DNA from: an uncultured Paraprevotella sp. | GTDB taxonomy: Bacteria > Bacteroidota > Bacteroidia > Bacteroidales > Bacteroidaceae | Assembly (NCBI GenBank): GCA_944320765.1 | Contig: CALUIS010000005.1 | Coordinates: forward strand, 86,777-150,776 | Direction: 5' to 3' | Length of the DNA: 64,000 nt | Shown here: piece by piece, positions 1-9,490 of the stretch | Layout of the letters: every line of letters begins with the position of its first letter | How positions within the stretch are numbered: position 1 is the first letter of the stretch | Translations under genes and position numbers: made by a program | The notes under the pieces: model-generated | The model's database searches: none | What the model was told of the DNA's origin: nothing | The model's input: only the letters and a program-made list of their open reading frames with translations

Positions 1-1
1 G

Positions 2-187
2 TCGTTCGATATTGACGCGCGGGAATATAACGGGCGTTGGTTCAACAGTATCCGTGCCTGGAAGGTGGAGCGGGTGGCCGCGCAGCCAGCGGCGGCCCCG
101 GTGAACGACGTGCCGTTCCCCCCGGCTTCCGATGCCGCCCCGGTGGATTTCTCCGAGGGCGACTCGAAGGACGACCTGCCTTTCTGA
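2..187 (+). CDS. DUF3127 family protein (3' part)
   Basis: Only the last 61 codons are in the window; the 5' end lies to the left. The visible part contains the motif DIDAREYNGRWFNSIRAWKV, typical of the end of the single-stranded-DNA-binding-like fold in DUF3127 proteins. A flexible Pro/Ala/Ser/Asp-rich tail follows, ending in DDLPF, like the acidic tip of SSB. Known family: small Bacteroidetes proteins with OB-fold resemblance. Inference: a nucleic-acid-binding or SSB-tail-mimicking protein. The frame is open from base 2 to the TGA. Confidence 0.75.
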   Translation, partial: SFDIDAREYNGRWFNSIRAWKVERVAAQPAAAPVNDVPFPPASDAAPVDFSEGDSKDDLPF

Positions 188-221
188 GGAAGCTTCCCGG
201 ACAGGAGAGTGTGGCAAAATG

Positions 222-262
222 AACTCCTCCGCCTGAAAGGGGAGGTGGCGGGTCTCACAGGT
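222..262. repeat. Diverged copy of an interspersed palindromic repeat
   Basis: The segment contains CTCCGCCTGAAAGGGGAG followed by GGTCTCACAGG. The same 18-base core recurs at 53214-53231, and TGTGAGAC (the complement of GTCTCACA) occurs twice in that element. It lies in the gap after the DUF3127 gene and before the terminator. This copy is short and lacks the central GTA hairpin. Confidence 0.55.
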
Positions 263-320
263 TTTGCCGCACCCACGTTTCTTGCTTGTTTTGCCCTCTC
301 TTCGGGGATATGCAAAAATG

Positions 321-356
321 AAATCCGCTTCAGGCTGCAAAGCCGGAAGCGGATTT
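321..356. terminator. Bidirectional terminator between convergent genes
   Basis: An 11-bp perfect inverted repeat (AAATCCGCTTC at 321-331, GAAGCGGATTT at 346-356) has a 14-nt loop and A/T-rich arm ends. It sits between the DUF3127 gene and the convergent efflux operon, so it can serve both. Confidence 0.6.
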
Positions 357-379
357 CGCTTATGTTAAAATAGAGGGGG

Positions 380-1750
380 TCAGTCTGTGTATCCGCCGCC
401 CAATGCCTGGTACAGCTCGATGACGGCCTGGATCTGGCTGAAACGGTTGCTGAGTTCGGACATCTGTGCGCTCAGCAAGGTCTGTTGGGCCGTCAATACC
501 TGCAGGTAGTTCGTCGAAGAGTTCATCATCAACGCCTGTGTGCTTCTGACGGCTGTTTCCAGAGAGTTGATTTGCTTGTCGTACAAATCCTTCTTCTCAC
601 CGGTGGCCTGGATTTTAGTCAGGGCGGCATTGACTTCCGTTCCCGCGTTCAGCAAGGTCTGCTGGAACGAAAGCTTGGCCTGTTCCTGTTGTGCTTTTGA
701 GATTTTATATTGCGCGCGCAACTTCCCGTTCTGCAGAATCGGCTGGGTGAGCGAGGCCATCGCGTTCCAGATCCATTTGCCCGGGTTGACGATTGCCGCT
801 CCCAGGTCGTTGGACCATCCTATCGTTCCGCTCAGGTTCAAGCCCGGATAGAAGGCCGCACGGGACTCGTTCGTGGCATAGTAGGCCATGGCCAGTTGGG
901 TCTCGGCCTGTTTCACGTCGGGGCGGTTGCACAAGGCCACGGCCGGAATGCCTGCGGAGAGACGGCCGGGAACCTGCCAGCTGTCCATCGTGCCGATGTC
1001 GTATTTCTGCGGGGCTTCACCCAAGAGCGCGGAGAACTCATCCTCCAGGTCGCTGATTTGCTGTTTCAGGTCCGTGATCTGCGTGCAGATGCTGTAGTAG
1101 TTCGCCTCTGTCTGCGAGACGGCGGCCATGTTGCTCTGGCCTGCCTCCATCAAGGCGCGGGTCGTCTCGACATTGGCCTTCCAGCTCTTTTCCGTTTCCA
1201 TGCTGATGCGAAGCTGGTCGTTCAGCATGGCCAGAGAATAGTAGTAGTTGGCGATGGCCGCGATGAGTTGCGACTGTACGGCCTGCTTGTAGGCCTTGCT
1301 GTTTTCAATCTGCACTTGCGAACGCTTCTTGGCGTTGTGCAGGCTGCCGAAGATGTCAATCTGCCAGGAGGCCGTCACGGGAATCGTGTAGGTCTGCGTG
1401 GCCTTTCCCCAGTCCACGCCGGCCAGCGAGCCTTGCGGCGCGAAGACCAGGCTCGGGACATAAGCCCATTTGGCGGCTTTCAGTGAAGCCTCGGACTGCT
1501 CAATCTGCAGTTGCGCGCTCCGCAGGTCGGTGTTTTGGGCCAATCCTCTTTCGATGAGAGACTGCAGTTTCGGGTCGGTGAAGACTTCCTGCCAATCCAA
1601 TGCGGCCAGACCCAGAGAGTCACCGCTCACGGTGCTGGCGTTGCTGTACAAGTCGTCCGTCTGGATGTCGGCCGGACGCTCATAGCTTCTGTATAGGCCG
1701 CAGCTGCTCAGCAGGGCAGCCGCGGTCATGGTCATGATTATCTTTTTCAT
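380..1750 (-). CDS. RND efflux outer-membrane factor (TolC/OprM family lipoprotein)
   Basis: Outer-membrane channel of a tripartite efflux pump, 456 aa, which is normal for OprM/NodT-type factors. A signal peptide ends in a lipobox with Cys17 (LLSSC), so the mature protein is probably lipid-anchored at the periplasmic base of the channel. Two OEP repeats follow (roughly residues 55-240 and 265-450), each with long amphipathic helices rich in Gln, Ala and Glu that build the trans-periplasmic tunnel. It is the last gene of the adaptor-pump-channel operon; its ATG overlaps the pump stop codon as ATGA, implying translational coupling. The substrate cannot be inferred. Channel identity is firm. 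Confidence 0.92.
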   Translation of the reverse strand: MKKIIMTMTAAALLSSCGLYRSYERPADIQTDDLYSNASTVSGDSLGLAALDWQEVFTDPKLQSLIERGLAQNTDLRSAQLQIEQSEASLKAAKWAYVPSLVFAPQGSLAGVDWGKATQTYTIPVTASWQIDIFGSLHNAKKRSQVQIENSKAYKQAVQSQLIAAIANYYYSLAMLNDQLRISMETEKSWKANVETTRALMEAGQSNMAAVSQTEANYYSICTQITDLKQQISDLEDEFSALLGEAPQKYDIGTMDSWQVPGRLSAGIPAVALCNRPDVKQAETQLAMAYYATNESRAAFYPGLNLSGTIGWSNDLGAAIVNPGKWIWNAMASLTQPILQNGKLRAQYKISKAQQEQAKLSFQQTLLNAGTEVNAALTKIQATGEKKDLYDKQINSLETAVRSTQALMMNSSTNYLQVLTAQQTLLSAQMSELSNRFSQIQAVIELYQALGGGYTD

Positions 1751-4700
1751 TTTTTATCCTTTCCTTTGTTTAATGCACTCAATTCCTGCATGTTCCTCTC
1801 GTGTTCGGCGCGGATTTGCGGGTCCATCTCCTCATGCAGGGCCGGACGGATCTTCTCTTGCAGGTATTGCAGGATGATGAAGAACACCGGCGTGATGAAG
1901 AGCAGGGCGATGGTTCCGATGGTGATACCACCAACGACACCCGTACCCAACGAACTGTTACCGTTGGCACCGGCACCTGAGGCGAACATCAACGGCAACA
2001 TACCGAAGATCATCGTCAGCACCGTCATCATGATAGGACGGAAACGGGCTTGCGCGGCCGTGTAGGCGGCCTCGACGATACCCATGCCGCGACGGCGGCG
2101 TTCCGAGGCGAACTCGGTAATCAGGATGGAGGTCTTGGCCAACAGACCAATCAGCATGATCACACCCGTCTGCAGGTAGATGTTGTTCTCCAACCCGAAT
2201 AGCTTGGCAAAGAGGAACGAACCCATCAGACCGCACGGTACGGACAGGATGACGGCCCAAGGCACCAGGAAGCTCTCGTAGAGGCAGGACAGAATCAGGT
2301 AAATCAGCACGACGCAGAGCACGTAGATGAACACCGTGTCGTTGGAACCGGCCGTCTGGCGTTCCTCACGGGAGATGCTACCGTACTCATAACTGTAGCG
2401 GTTGGGCATCGTCTGTGCGAACACTTCCTCGATGGCCTGCATGGCCTGGCCCGAAGAGTAGCCCGGGGCGGGGTTCACGTTGCAGGTGATGGCATCGAAC
2501 AGGTTGAAGCGGTTGGTGATTTCAGGCCCCATGGTCTTCTTCACGCTCAGGAACTGGCTGATGGGGGCCATTTTGCCGTTGACGCGGACGAAGATGTTGT
2601 TCAGCGACTCTTCGTCCAGACGGTATTTCGGGTCGGCCTGAATCATCACGCGGTACACTTTAGAGAACAAGTTGAAGTTCGAGGCGTAGATACCGCCACA
2701 GTAACCACCCAACGTGCTCAGGACCTCGGACGGGGAAATGCCCGCGCGCTTGCACTTGGCGGCATCCACGTCAATCTGGTACTGTGGGAAGTTGGGGTTG
2801 AACGTGGAGTAGGCCATGGCCACCTCCGGACGCTGGTTCACGGCGGCCAGGAACTTCTGGGTGTTCGTATAGAACGTGTTGAGGTCGCCGCCTACGCGGT
2901 CCTGCAAGTGAAGTTCGATACTGTTACCCATACCGTAACCCGGAATCATACCCGGCTGGAAGGTGAAAGCCTGCGCTTCCTTCACGCTTTGAAGCATGAA
3001 GTTCAGCTTGTTGATGACAGACGTGGCATCTTGTCCTTTTCCGGTACGTTCGCTCCAGTCCTTCAGACGGATGATGAACGAACCGTAGGACGTACCCTGA
3101 CCGGCGATAAAGCCGTAACCGGAAATCTTGGAGTAATGCTCGATTTCGGGAATCTGCTTGAGGATGCCTTCAATCTTCTTCATGGTCTTGTCCGTAGTAG
3201 CCAAGCTGCTGCCCGGGGCCATGCTGACGTTCACCATCATGGTACCCTGGTCTTCTTGCGGCACCAGACCGGTCTTGGTGGTCTTCATGAAGTAAACCAA
3301 CAGGACGCAGGACACGACAACCGTGCCCCATGCCAGCCAACGGTGGTTGATGAAGACCATCACGCCTTTCTTGTATTTGGCCAGCAAGGCGTTGTAAGAA
3401 GCGTTGTAGGCGTTGCGCACGATGGTGTTGATGTTGTATTTGCCCTTGTTGCCGCTGGCCGGGCGCATCCACATGGCGCACAAGGCCGGGCAGAGCGTCA
3501 GGGCGTTCAAGCAGGAGATACCCACGGCCACGGCCATCGTGACACCGAACTGCGTGTAGAAGATACCGGCGGTGCCGCCCATGAAGGTCACGGGGATGAA
3601 CACAGCCATAAACACGAACGTACAGGAGATAACGGCCATCGTCACGTCCGAAAGGGCGTCCTTTGTGGCTTGGTATGGTGATTTATAGCCGGCATCGAAC
3701 TTCGCCTGCACGGCCTCCACCACGATGATGGCATCGTCCACCACCGTACCGATGACCAGCACGAGCGAGAACAGCGTCAGGATGTTGATACTGAACCCGG
3801 CAACCTGCATCGCCGCGAAGGTACCCACGAGGGACACGATGATGGAGATGGACGGGATGATTGTACTCTTGAAATCCTGCAGGAAGAAGTATACCACGAG
3901 AATCACGAGGATGATGGCGATGACCAAAGTCTCTACCACCTCATGGATGGAGGCGAACAAGAAGTCGTTGGAACTCATCATGGTCATGAATTCCGTGCCT
4001 TCCGGCAGGTCTTCCGACAAGTCTTCCAACAGGGCGGTGATGCGCCCGTTCACTTCCGTGGCGTTGGAGCCGGCCACCTGGAACACCATGAAGGTACAGC
4101 TCGGATGTCCGTCCACGTTGCTGTCGAATGCGTATGACTGCGTACCCAGTTCCACACGGGCCACGTCCTTCAACCGGAGCAGGTTGCCGTCATCCATGGA
4201 ACGGACCACGATGTTCTCGAACTCCGTGATGTCGGTCAGACGTCCTTTGTACTTCATCGTGAACTGGAAGGTGTTTGGAGAGTTCTCACCCAACGAACCT
4301 GTCGGCGACTCCAAGTTCTGCTCGCCCAGCACGGCAGTGATGTCGGACGGCACCAGGCCGTATTGTGCCATCACGTCCGGCTTCAGCCAGATACGCAAAC
4401 TGTAGGTGTCACCCATGGCCATCACGTCACCCACGCCTTCGATACGCTTGATTTGGGGAACGACATTGATGTCAAGGTAGTTGGCCAAGAACACTTTGTC
4501 GTACCGGTTGTTGGGGCTGTAAAGAGAACCGATTTGCAAGAAGCTCGTCTGACGTTTGGTCGTGGTCACACCGATTTGGGTAACCTCGGCCGGCAACAAG
4601 CCTTGCGCCTTGGTCACGCGGTTCTGCACGTTCACGGCCGCCATGTCGGGGTTGGTGCCTTGGGTGAAGAACACCTGGATGTCGCCCGAACCGGAGTTGG

Positions 4701-4950
4701 TGGCCGTGGATTCCATGTAAGTCATGTTCTCCACACCGTTGATACTCTCTTCCAACGGCTGGATGACACTCTTCATCACGGCATCCGCGCTCGCACCGGT
4801 ATAGGTGGCCGACACGCGGACGGTCGGGGGAGCGATGTCCGGGTACTGCTCCACCGGCAGGGTGCCCAGTGAAATAAATCCTACGATAAGGATGAGGATG
4901 GAGATGGACAAGGCCATCACCGGGCGTTTGATAAATATGTTACCTTTCAT
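1747..4950 (-). CDS. RND efflux pump, AcrB/MexB (HAE1) family permease
   Basis: Inner-membrane proton-driven drug exporter of 1067 aa, close to the usual 1030-1060 for HAE1 pumps. It starts FIKRPVMALSISILILIVG (TM1), has a large periplasmic porter domain (about residues 35-335), TM2-6, a second porter/docking domain and TM7-12. The proton-relay pair is present in TM4 (VVDDAIIVVE, near residue 405) and a TM10 lysine in LAKTSILITE. This fits drug/hydrophobic efflux rather than metal (CusA) pumps, which carry different TM4 motifs. It lies 24 bp after the adaptor gene and overlaps the channel gene. Substrate unknown. Confidence 0.95.
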   Translation of the reverse strand: MKGNIFIKRPVMALSISILILIVGFISLGTLPVEQYPDIAPPTVRVSATYTGASADAVMKSVIQPLEESINGVENMTYMESTATNSGSGDIQVFFTQGTNPDMAAVNVQNRVTKAQGLLPAEVTQIGVTTTKRQTSFLQIGSLYSPNNRYDKVFLANYLDINVVPQIKRIEGVGDVMAMGDTYSLRIWLKPDVMAQYGLVPSDITAVLGEQNLESPTGSLGENSPNTFQFTMKYKGRLTDITEFENIVVRSMDDGNLLRLKDVARVELGTQSYAFDSNVDGHPSCTFMVFQVAGSNATEVNGRITALLEDLSEDLPEGTEFMTMMSSNDFLFASIHEVVETLVIAIILVILVVYFFLQDFKSTIIPSISIIVSLVGTFAAMQVAGFSINILTLFSLVLVIGTVVDDAIIVVEAVQAKFDAGYKSPYQATKDALSDVTMAVISCTFVFMAVFIPVTFMGGTAGIFYTQFGVTMAVAVGISCLNALTLCPALCAMWMRPASGNKGKYNINTIVRNAYNASYNALLAKYKKGVMVFINHRWLAWGTVVVSCVLLVYFMKTTKTGLVPQEDQGTMMVNVSMAPGSSLATTDKTMKKIEGILKQIPEIEHYSKISGYGFIAGQGTSYGSFIIRLKDWSERTGKGQDATSVINKLNFMLQSVKEAQAFTFQPGMIPGYGMGNSIELHLQDRVGGDLNTFYTNTQKFLAAVNQRPEVAMAYSTFNPNFPQYQIDVDAAKCKRAGISPSEVLSTLGGYCGGIYASNFNLFSKVYRVMIQADPKYRLDEESLNNIFVRVNGKMAPISQFLSVKKTMGPEITNRFNLFDAITCNVNPAPGYSSGQAMQAIEEVFAQTMPNRYSYEYGSISREERQTAGSNDTVFIYVLCVVLIYLILSCLYESFLVPWAVILSVPCGLMGSFLFAKLFGLENNIYLQTGVIMLIGLLAKTSILITEFASERRRRGMGIVEAAYTAAQARFRPIMMTVLTMIFGMLPLMFASGAGANGNSSLGTGVVGGITIGTIALLFITPVFFIILQYLQEKIRPALHEEMDPQIRAEHERNMQELSALNKGKDKK

Positions 4951-4974
4951 TGTTTCTGATTAATTGGTTGTCTT

Positions 4975-6120
4975 TTACTTGCCTTGCTTTTGTGCGCCTT
5001 GTTGGGCGGCTGCGCTCGCGTTTGCGTTGATCGGCGTACCTTCGCGAAGGAGGCCTGCGCCTTCGGCCACGATGACATCACCTACATTCAGACCGTCGGT
5101 CACGATGTATTCCGTGCCGTTGTTCTGCGGGGCTACCTGGATGTTTACGCTCTGCGCCTTGCCGTCCACCACCTTGTAGGCCAAAATCTTGTCTTGCAGT
5201 TCAAAGGTGGCGGCCTGCGGGATGACAATCACGTCCTTATAGTATACAGGCATGATGACATTGCCGTTTGAACCGCTGTGCAGCAGATTCGATGTGTTGG
5301 GGAATGCCGCGCGAAGTTGCGAGGAACCGGTGTTCGGGTCGATGACGCCACTGATGGATTCCACGCGTCCGGAGTCGGGGAGAAGTGTGCCGTCGTTCAG
5401 CATGAGCTGCACCTTGGGCATCTTTTTCACGGCTTCTTCCAATGAGCCGTATTGGCGGACAAGGTTGATCAGTTCGTTCTCGTTGATGGAGAAGTAAACA
5501 TACAGTTCGCTGTTGTCCGACACGGTGGTCAGCGGTTGCGGGATGGCACTGCTGACCAACGCTCCCTGACGGTAAGGCAGTTCGCCGACCACGCCGTTTG
5601 ACGGGCTCTTCACCACGGTGTACGACAGGTTGTTGGCGGCGTTCACCACTTGGGCTTCCATTTGAGCCACAGCAGCTTTGGCACTCATCAGGTTGTTCTG
5701 TGCCGTCTGAAGGTCAAAGTCCGACACCACTTTCTGGTCGAACAGGCGTTGGGTGCTCTTATAGGTCAGCTCGGCTGTAGCTTGTGCGGCTTTTGCAGCT
5801 TCCAGATTTGCCTTGGCGGTGTTCAATGCAGCCTGATAGGGGACTTGGTCGATGATGAACAATGTCTGTCCTTTGGTTACACGGTCGCCTTCTTTCACGC
5901 ACAGTTGTTGGAGCGTGCCGCTCACCTGCGGATAGATGTCCACGTCCTGACGGCCTTGGATGCTCGCGCTGTAACGGGATTGGAGTTCTCTGGAATCGGT
6001 CTTTACGGTCAGGGTCTTGTACGAACCCATGTCCATCGCTTGCTGTTGCTTGTTGCAACCAGTCAACGCAACTAAGCAGCAGAATGCTGAAGTTGCCACA
6101 GTCTTAATACCTCTATTCAT
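4975..6120 (-). CDS. RND efflux periplasmic adaptor (AcrA/MexA family lipoprotein)
   Basis: Membrane-fusion protein linking pump and channel, 381 aa. The signal peptide ends in lipobox LTGC with Cys22, so the protein is a lipoprotein like AcrA. Order: first half-lipoyl strand (about 60-95, VYPQVSGTLQQL-type), a helical hairpin (about 100-170, Ala/Gln-rich), second lipoyl half (SPSNGVVGELPYRQGALV), beta-barrel, and a membrane-proximal domain ending in a Gln/Ala-rich tail. First gene of the minus-strand efflux operon, divergent from the AraC-type regulator. ATG at 6120 gives a normal signal peptide. Confidence 0.94.
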   Translation of the reverse strand: MNRGIKTVATSAFCCLVALTGCNKQQQAMDMGSYKTLTVKTDSRELQSRYSASIQGRQDVDIYPQVSGTLQQLCVKEGDRVTKGQTLFIIDQVPYQAALNTAKANLEAAKAAQATAELTYKSTQRLFDQKVVSDFDLQTAQNNLMSAKAAVAQMEAQVVNAANNLSYTVVKSPSNGVVGELPYRQGALVSSAIPQPLTTVSDNSELYVYFSINENELINLVRQYGSLEEAVKKMPKVQLMLNDGTLLPDSGRVESISGVIDPNTGSSQLRAAFPNTSNLLHSGSNGNVIMPVYYKDVIVIPQAATFELQDKILAYKVVDGKAQSVNIQVAPQNNGTEYIVTDGLNVGDVIVAEGAGLLREGTPINANASAAAQQGAQKQGK

Positions 6121-6155
6121 AACACTTTATTAAAAATATAATCTCAAAAACGCTG

Positions 6156-6163
6156 CAAAAATA
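6156..6163 (-). promoter_or_regulatory. Candidate -7 box for the efflux operon
   Basis: On the minus strand this reads TATTTTTG, matching the Bacteroidetes -7 consensus TAnnTTTG. It lies 36 bp upstream of the adaptor ATG. No clear TTTG -33 box is seen at the expected distance, so the call rests on one box. Confidence 0.4.
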
Positions 6164-6195
6164 CAAATTGTGTGCGAGATAGAGAGTGTTAAAAG

Positions 6196-6203
6196 TACCT
6201 TTG
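6196..6203 (+). promoter_or_regulatory. Candidate -7 box for the AraC-type regulator
   Basis: TACCTTTG is an exact match to TAnnTTTG, placed about 80 bp before the chosen ATG. The divergent adaptor promoter is only about 35 bp away, so a regulator bound here could affect both. Confidence 0.45.
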
Positions 6204-6285
6204 TTTTGTTCATTTTGGGAAGTCATCTTGCATTTTAGGAATATTCTACTTAAATTTGGTTTCTGTTAACAAAAGAATTCTTTGT

Positions 6286-7122
6286 ATGGAAGATTTGAGT
6301 CCGGTGCTTTCCAAAGAGTGTTTTTATTTGCGGACTTCCTTGGATTGGGCTGAACCGAAAGAGTTCCGTCTGGATAAGTGCATTTTCATTGTGGTGGAGA
6401 AGGGAAGGGGGACCCTGCAACTGGGAGGGGAAGAATATGAGGTAGACCGTAACCGCTTGTTGTTCCTTCGTCCGGAACTGCCTATGAGGAAAGTGCGTTC
6501 GTCTGCGGATTTCTCGGTTTCCCTGTCGGCATTCCCGCCCTTTATGCTCCGGGATTGTGCGCAGCGCTTGGAGCCTCGTTTCATGATGCTCCTTTTTACG
6601 AAGACGGTCTGGGGCGTTGGCCGCCGTGCCAGGAAACTGGCATGTTATTTCAGCGAGTTGTTTGGATTTGCCACAGACGGATATGGCCGCGGGTATACTC
6701 GTGAATTGGCTTTGAATTTGGTGGGAGGATTGGTGTACGGGTTCTACGAGATGGTCGGTAATGCCCAGTTGGGGGAATTTTCCATCGAGTCTTCCCGTTC
6801 GCGGGAATTATTCCGGAACTTTATGGACTTGCTCCATGAGAATCTGGTGCGTGAGCACGAGGTGCAGTTCTATGCGGGCAAGCTTTGCATCTCTTCCAAG
6901 TATCTTACCCAGATTTCCAAAGGGACGATAGGGCGTACGCCTAAGCAGATTATTGACGAAACCCTTCTTCAGGAAGCCATGAAGCTGTTGGACAGGAATG
7001 ATTCGAGCATACAGGACATCAGCGTTGCTTTAGGTTTTCCCGATCAGTCCTATTTTGGACGCTTTTTTAAACGGATGAAACAGATGTCTCCCCAACAATA
7101 CCGTTTGCGGGCGAAGACGTAG
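6286..7122 (+). CDS. AraC-family transcriptional regulator
   Basis: 278-aa regulator. The N-terminal part (about 1-150) fits an AraC-type cupin sensor domain. The C-terminal 95 residues hold the double helix-turn-helix of the family: KLCISSKYLTQISKGTIGRTPKQII, then DISVALGFPDQSYFGRFFKRM and SPQQYR. The open frame extends upstream to a TTG at 6256, but the ATG at 6286 (MEDLSPVL) is preferred because it begins right before the cupin region. The gene is divergent from the RND operon and very probably controls it. The ligand is unknown, and activator or repressor action cannot be told from sequence. Confidence 0.85.
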   Translation: MEDLSPVLSKECFYLRTSLDWAEPKEFRLDKCIFIVVEKGRGTLQLGGEEYEVDRNRLLFLRPELPMRKVRSSADFSVSLSAFPPFMLRDCAQRLEPRFMMLLFTKTVWGVGRRARKLACYFSELFGFATDGYGRGYTRELALNLVGGLVYGFYEMVGNAQLGEFSIESSRSRELFRNFMDLLHENLVREHEVQFYAGKLCISSKYLTQISKGTIGRTPKQIIDETLLQEAMKLLDRNDSSIQDISVALGFPDQSYFGRFFKRMKQMSPQQYRLRAKT

Positions 7123-7151
7123 TGAGGCTGTTCTGTTCTTGTGGGTGGGAA

Positions 7152-7191
7152 AGGAAGAGGGATACGCTGCAATATGCGTATCCCTCTTCCT
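7152..7191. terminator. Bidirectional terminator between araC-type gene and rho
   Basis: A perfect 16-bp inverted repeat (7152-7167 with 7176-7191) has an 8-nt loop, TGCAATAT. It lies between two converging genes and is the strongest simple hairpin in the left half of the window. Confidence 0.8.
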
Positions 7192-7204
7192 GAGTTTTGT
7201 GGAG

Positions 7205-9211
7205 TTATGAGTTCATGCTCAGCAGGAACTCTTCGTTGTTTCGTGTGGGTTCGATGCGGTCTTTCAGGAAGGTCATGGCTTCCACGGGGTTCATGTCGGC
7301 CAGAATCTTGCGCAGGACCCACATGCGGTCCAGCGTCTGCTTGTCGTGCAGAAGGTCGTCGCGCCGTGTGCTGGAAGCCACGATGTTGACCGCCGGGAAG
7401 ATGCGCTTGTTGCTCAACGAGCGGTCGAGTTGGAGTTCCATGTTTCCGGTTCCCTTGAATTCCTCGAAGATGACCTCGTCCATTTTGCTGCCCGTGTCGA
7501 TGAGGGCGGTGGCAATGATGGTGAGTGAGCCGCCGTTCTCAATGTTGCGGGCTGCGCCGAAGAACCGTTTGGGCTTGTGCAGGGCATTGGCGTCCACACC
7601 GCCTGAGAGGACCTTGCCGCTGGCGGGTGACACGGTGTTGTAGGCGCGGGCCAGACGGGTGATGGAGTCCAGGAAGATGACCACGTCATGCCCGCATTCT
7701 ACCATTCGCTTGGCTTTTTCCAGCACGATGCCGGCGATTTTTACATGCCGTTCGGCCGGTTCGTCGAATGTGGAGGCGATGACTTCAGCGTTTACCGTGC
7801 GGGCCATGTCGGTCACTTCCTCCGGGCGTTCGTCAATGAGTAACATGATGAGGTAGGCTTCCGGATGGTTGGCGGCGATGGCATTGGCGATATCTTTCAT
7901 CAGGATGGTCTTACCGGTTTTGGGCTGGGCCACGAGCAAGGCACGCTGCCCTTTCCCGATGGGGGCGAAGAGATCCACGATGCGGGTGGACAAGTTGTCG
8001 TCGTGCCCTTTGCAGAGCTTGAACTTCTCGTCCGGGAAGAGTGGGGTGAGATGCTCGAACGGAACGCGGTCGCGCACGTCGGCGGGATCGCAGCCGTTGA
8101 TTTTCGTCACCCGGATGAGGGGGAAATATTTCTCGCCCGGCTTCGGCGGACGCACGGGGCCTTCCACCACATCGCCAGTCTTGAGCCCGAACAGTTTGAT
8201 TTGTGAGGCACTGACATAAATGTCGTCTGGGGATGACAAATAGTTGTAGTCGCTGGAACGGAGGAATCCGTATCCGTCCTGCATGATTTCCAATACCCCT
8301 TCTCCGGTGAGGATTTCCCCGAAGTCGAATGCTTGTTCAGGCACTTTTCCGGTTGTTGCGTTCCTTTCCGGTGTGTTGTGTCCTGTTTCAAAAGCATAGT
8401 CTTCGCCTATGCCATTGGACGTGATGTCTGGCTGTGGGGTGGGGTAAGTCATATATAAGTCTCCCATGGCTGATTCGGGAGACAGTACCGGAATGTCTTC
8501 TACGATGACGAAATCGTCTTCGCCGGAAGAGAAGAATTTCTCAATCGGGTCGTTTTTGGCGTCTTCCGTTTCTGCGTTGCTGTTGTTTGCGGTCGTGTCT
8601 TCCGGCATCTCTTCTGCGGGAACGGAAGGTATGTCTTGCAGGATGTCCATCGGCACATCGGTGAGGGAGTCTTGGGAATCCTGCTCTTGCAGTCCGGCGT
8701 TGTCCGGCATTTCCGTTTGTTTCTCCGTCATTTTCTCTGCCGCCTCCAGTGCTGCTTTTTCCGCCTTGGATTTCCGTCCTCTTTTCTTTGGGGCCGGAGC
8801 GGAGGCTGTTTCGGCGGGGGCTCCGGCTTCGTCGGCCGCGGGGGAGGCCGTTTCGGCCGGGGTGTCGTCCCATTGGGTTTGAATGGCCAGGGCGGGACTC
8901 ATATTGCCCTCTGCCGGTGTTTCTTCTTTGCTTTCAGTCTGTGCCTCTTTCCTTTTGAGGTCGAAGTTCTCGCCATTGCCTTGTGAGGCACTGTATACAT
9001 GGTCGGTCTCTTTTTTACTCACTTTAATACGTTTGCGTGGTGTCTTGGCCGTGGCAGGCTTTTGTGAAGCGGAGCGTATGGATTCCTCGTCGATGATTTG
9101 GTAGATGAGGTTCATGCGGTTTTCCTCGCCAGACGGTTCGATTCCTAAGTTTTTGGCAATGTCCATCAGCTCTTCCTGGGACATGGCTTCTAATTCAGTT
9201 TTTTTATGCAT
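7205..9211 (-). CDS. rho: Transcription termination factor Rho with long N-terminal insertion
   Basis: RNA-dependent hexameric ATPase that ends transcription, 668 aa against about 420 for E. coli Rho. Order: Rho N-terminal SAP-like helices (about 1-45); a low-complexity acidic/Pro/Ala/Lys insertion (about 48-290); cold-shock RNA-binding domain ([16 protein letters not shown], about 300-375); RecA-type ATPase with Walker A QPKTGKT (near 430), [10 protein letters not shown], Walker [17 protein letters not shown], and the Q/R-loop region up to the C-terminus. Known: several Bacteroidetes Rho proteins carry such disordered insertions, and the one in B. thetaiotaomicron has been linked to phase separation and gut fitness. 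Catalytic motifs are intact. Confidence 0.97.
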   Translation of the reverse strand: MHKKTELEAMSQEELMDIAKNLGIEPSGEENRMNLIYQIIDEESIRSASQKPATAKTPRKRIKVSKKETDHVYSASQGNGENFDLKRKEAQTESKEETPAEGNMSPALAIQTQWDDTPAETASPAADEAGAPAETASAPAPKKRGRKSKAEKAALEAAEKMTEKQTEMPDNAGLQEQDSQDSLTDVPMDILQDIPSVPAEEMPEDTTANNSNAETEDAKNDPIEKFFSSGEDDFVIVEDIPVLSPESAMGDLYMTYPTPQPDITSNGIGEDYAFETGHNTPERNATTGKVPEQAFDFGEILTGEGVLEIMQDGYGFLRSSDYNYLSSPDDIYVSASQIKLFGLKTGDVVEGPVRPPKPGEKYFPLIRVTKINGCDPADVRDRVPFEHLTPLFPDEKFKLCKGHDDNLSTRIVDLFAPIGKGQRALLVAQPKTGKTILMKDIANAIAANHPEAYLIMLLIDERPEEVTDMARTVNAEVIASTFDEPAERHVKIAGIVLEKAKRMVECGHDVVIFLDSITRLARAYNTVSPASGKVLSGGVDANALHKPKRFFGAARNIENGGSLTIIATALIDTGSKMDEVIFEEFKGTGNMELQLDRSLSNKRIFPAVNIVASSTRRDDLLHDKQTLDRMWVLRKILADMNPVEAMTFLKDRIEPTRNNEEFLLSMNS

Positions 9212-9241
9212 ATGGAAATTGTGTTGTTTCTTACTTGCCTA

Positions 9242-9258
9242 TACAAGGTAACCTTGTA
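9242..9258. promoter_or_regulatory. 17-bp palindrome in the rho leader
   Basis: TACAAGGTAACCTTGTA is perfectly self-complementary around one central base. It lies 31 bp upstream of the rho ATG, within the presumed 5' leader. It could be an operator or an RNA hairpin. Confidence 0.45.
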
Positions 9259-9346
9259 AGATAAAAGTAGATTTCGTTTGGAAAATTTGATTGTATTTTA
9301 AAGAAAGGATGCCCTGAGCGGCAACTGTCCTTGCGTTTTGTTGGTG

Positions 9347-9354
9347 CAAAAGTA
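9347..9354 (-). promoter_or_regulatory. Candidate -7 box for rho
   Basis: Reads TACTTTTG on the minus strand (TAnnTTTG). It would give a leader of about 125 nt that includes the palindrome at 9242-9258. No good -33 box is visible. Confidence 0.35.
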
Positions 9355-9434
9355 GTGAATAAAATCCAAACAGCATATATATTGCCGTTCTTTTTTTGGC
9401 TTAAAGTGGAAAGTTTTCTTCTTTTGTCTTTCTT

Positions 9435-9466
9435 TTTGCGCTTTTCGCGGGATTTGATTATATTCG
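9435..9466 (+). promoter_or_regulatory. Promoter of the ABC-F gene
   Basis: TTTG at 9435-9438, a 20-bp spacer, and TATATTCG at 9459-9466 (one mismatch to TAnnTTTG). It predicts a start near 9472 and a leader of roughly 20 nt before the ATG at 9491. Confidence 0.5.
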
Positions 9467-9490
9467 CGGGCAATTTGCAGTGTTTGAGTT

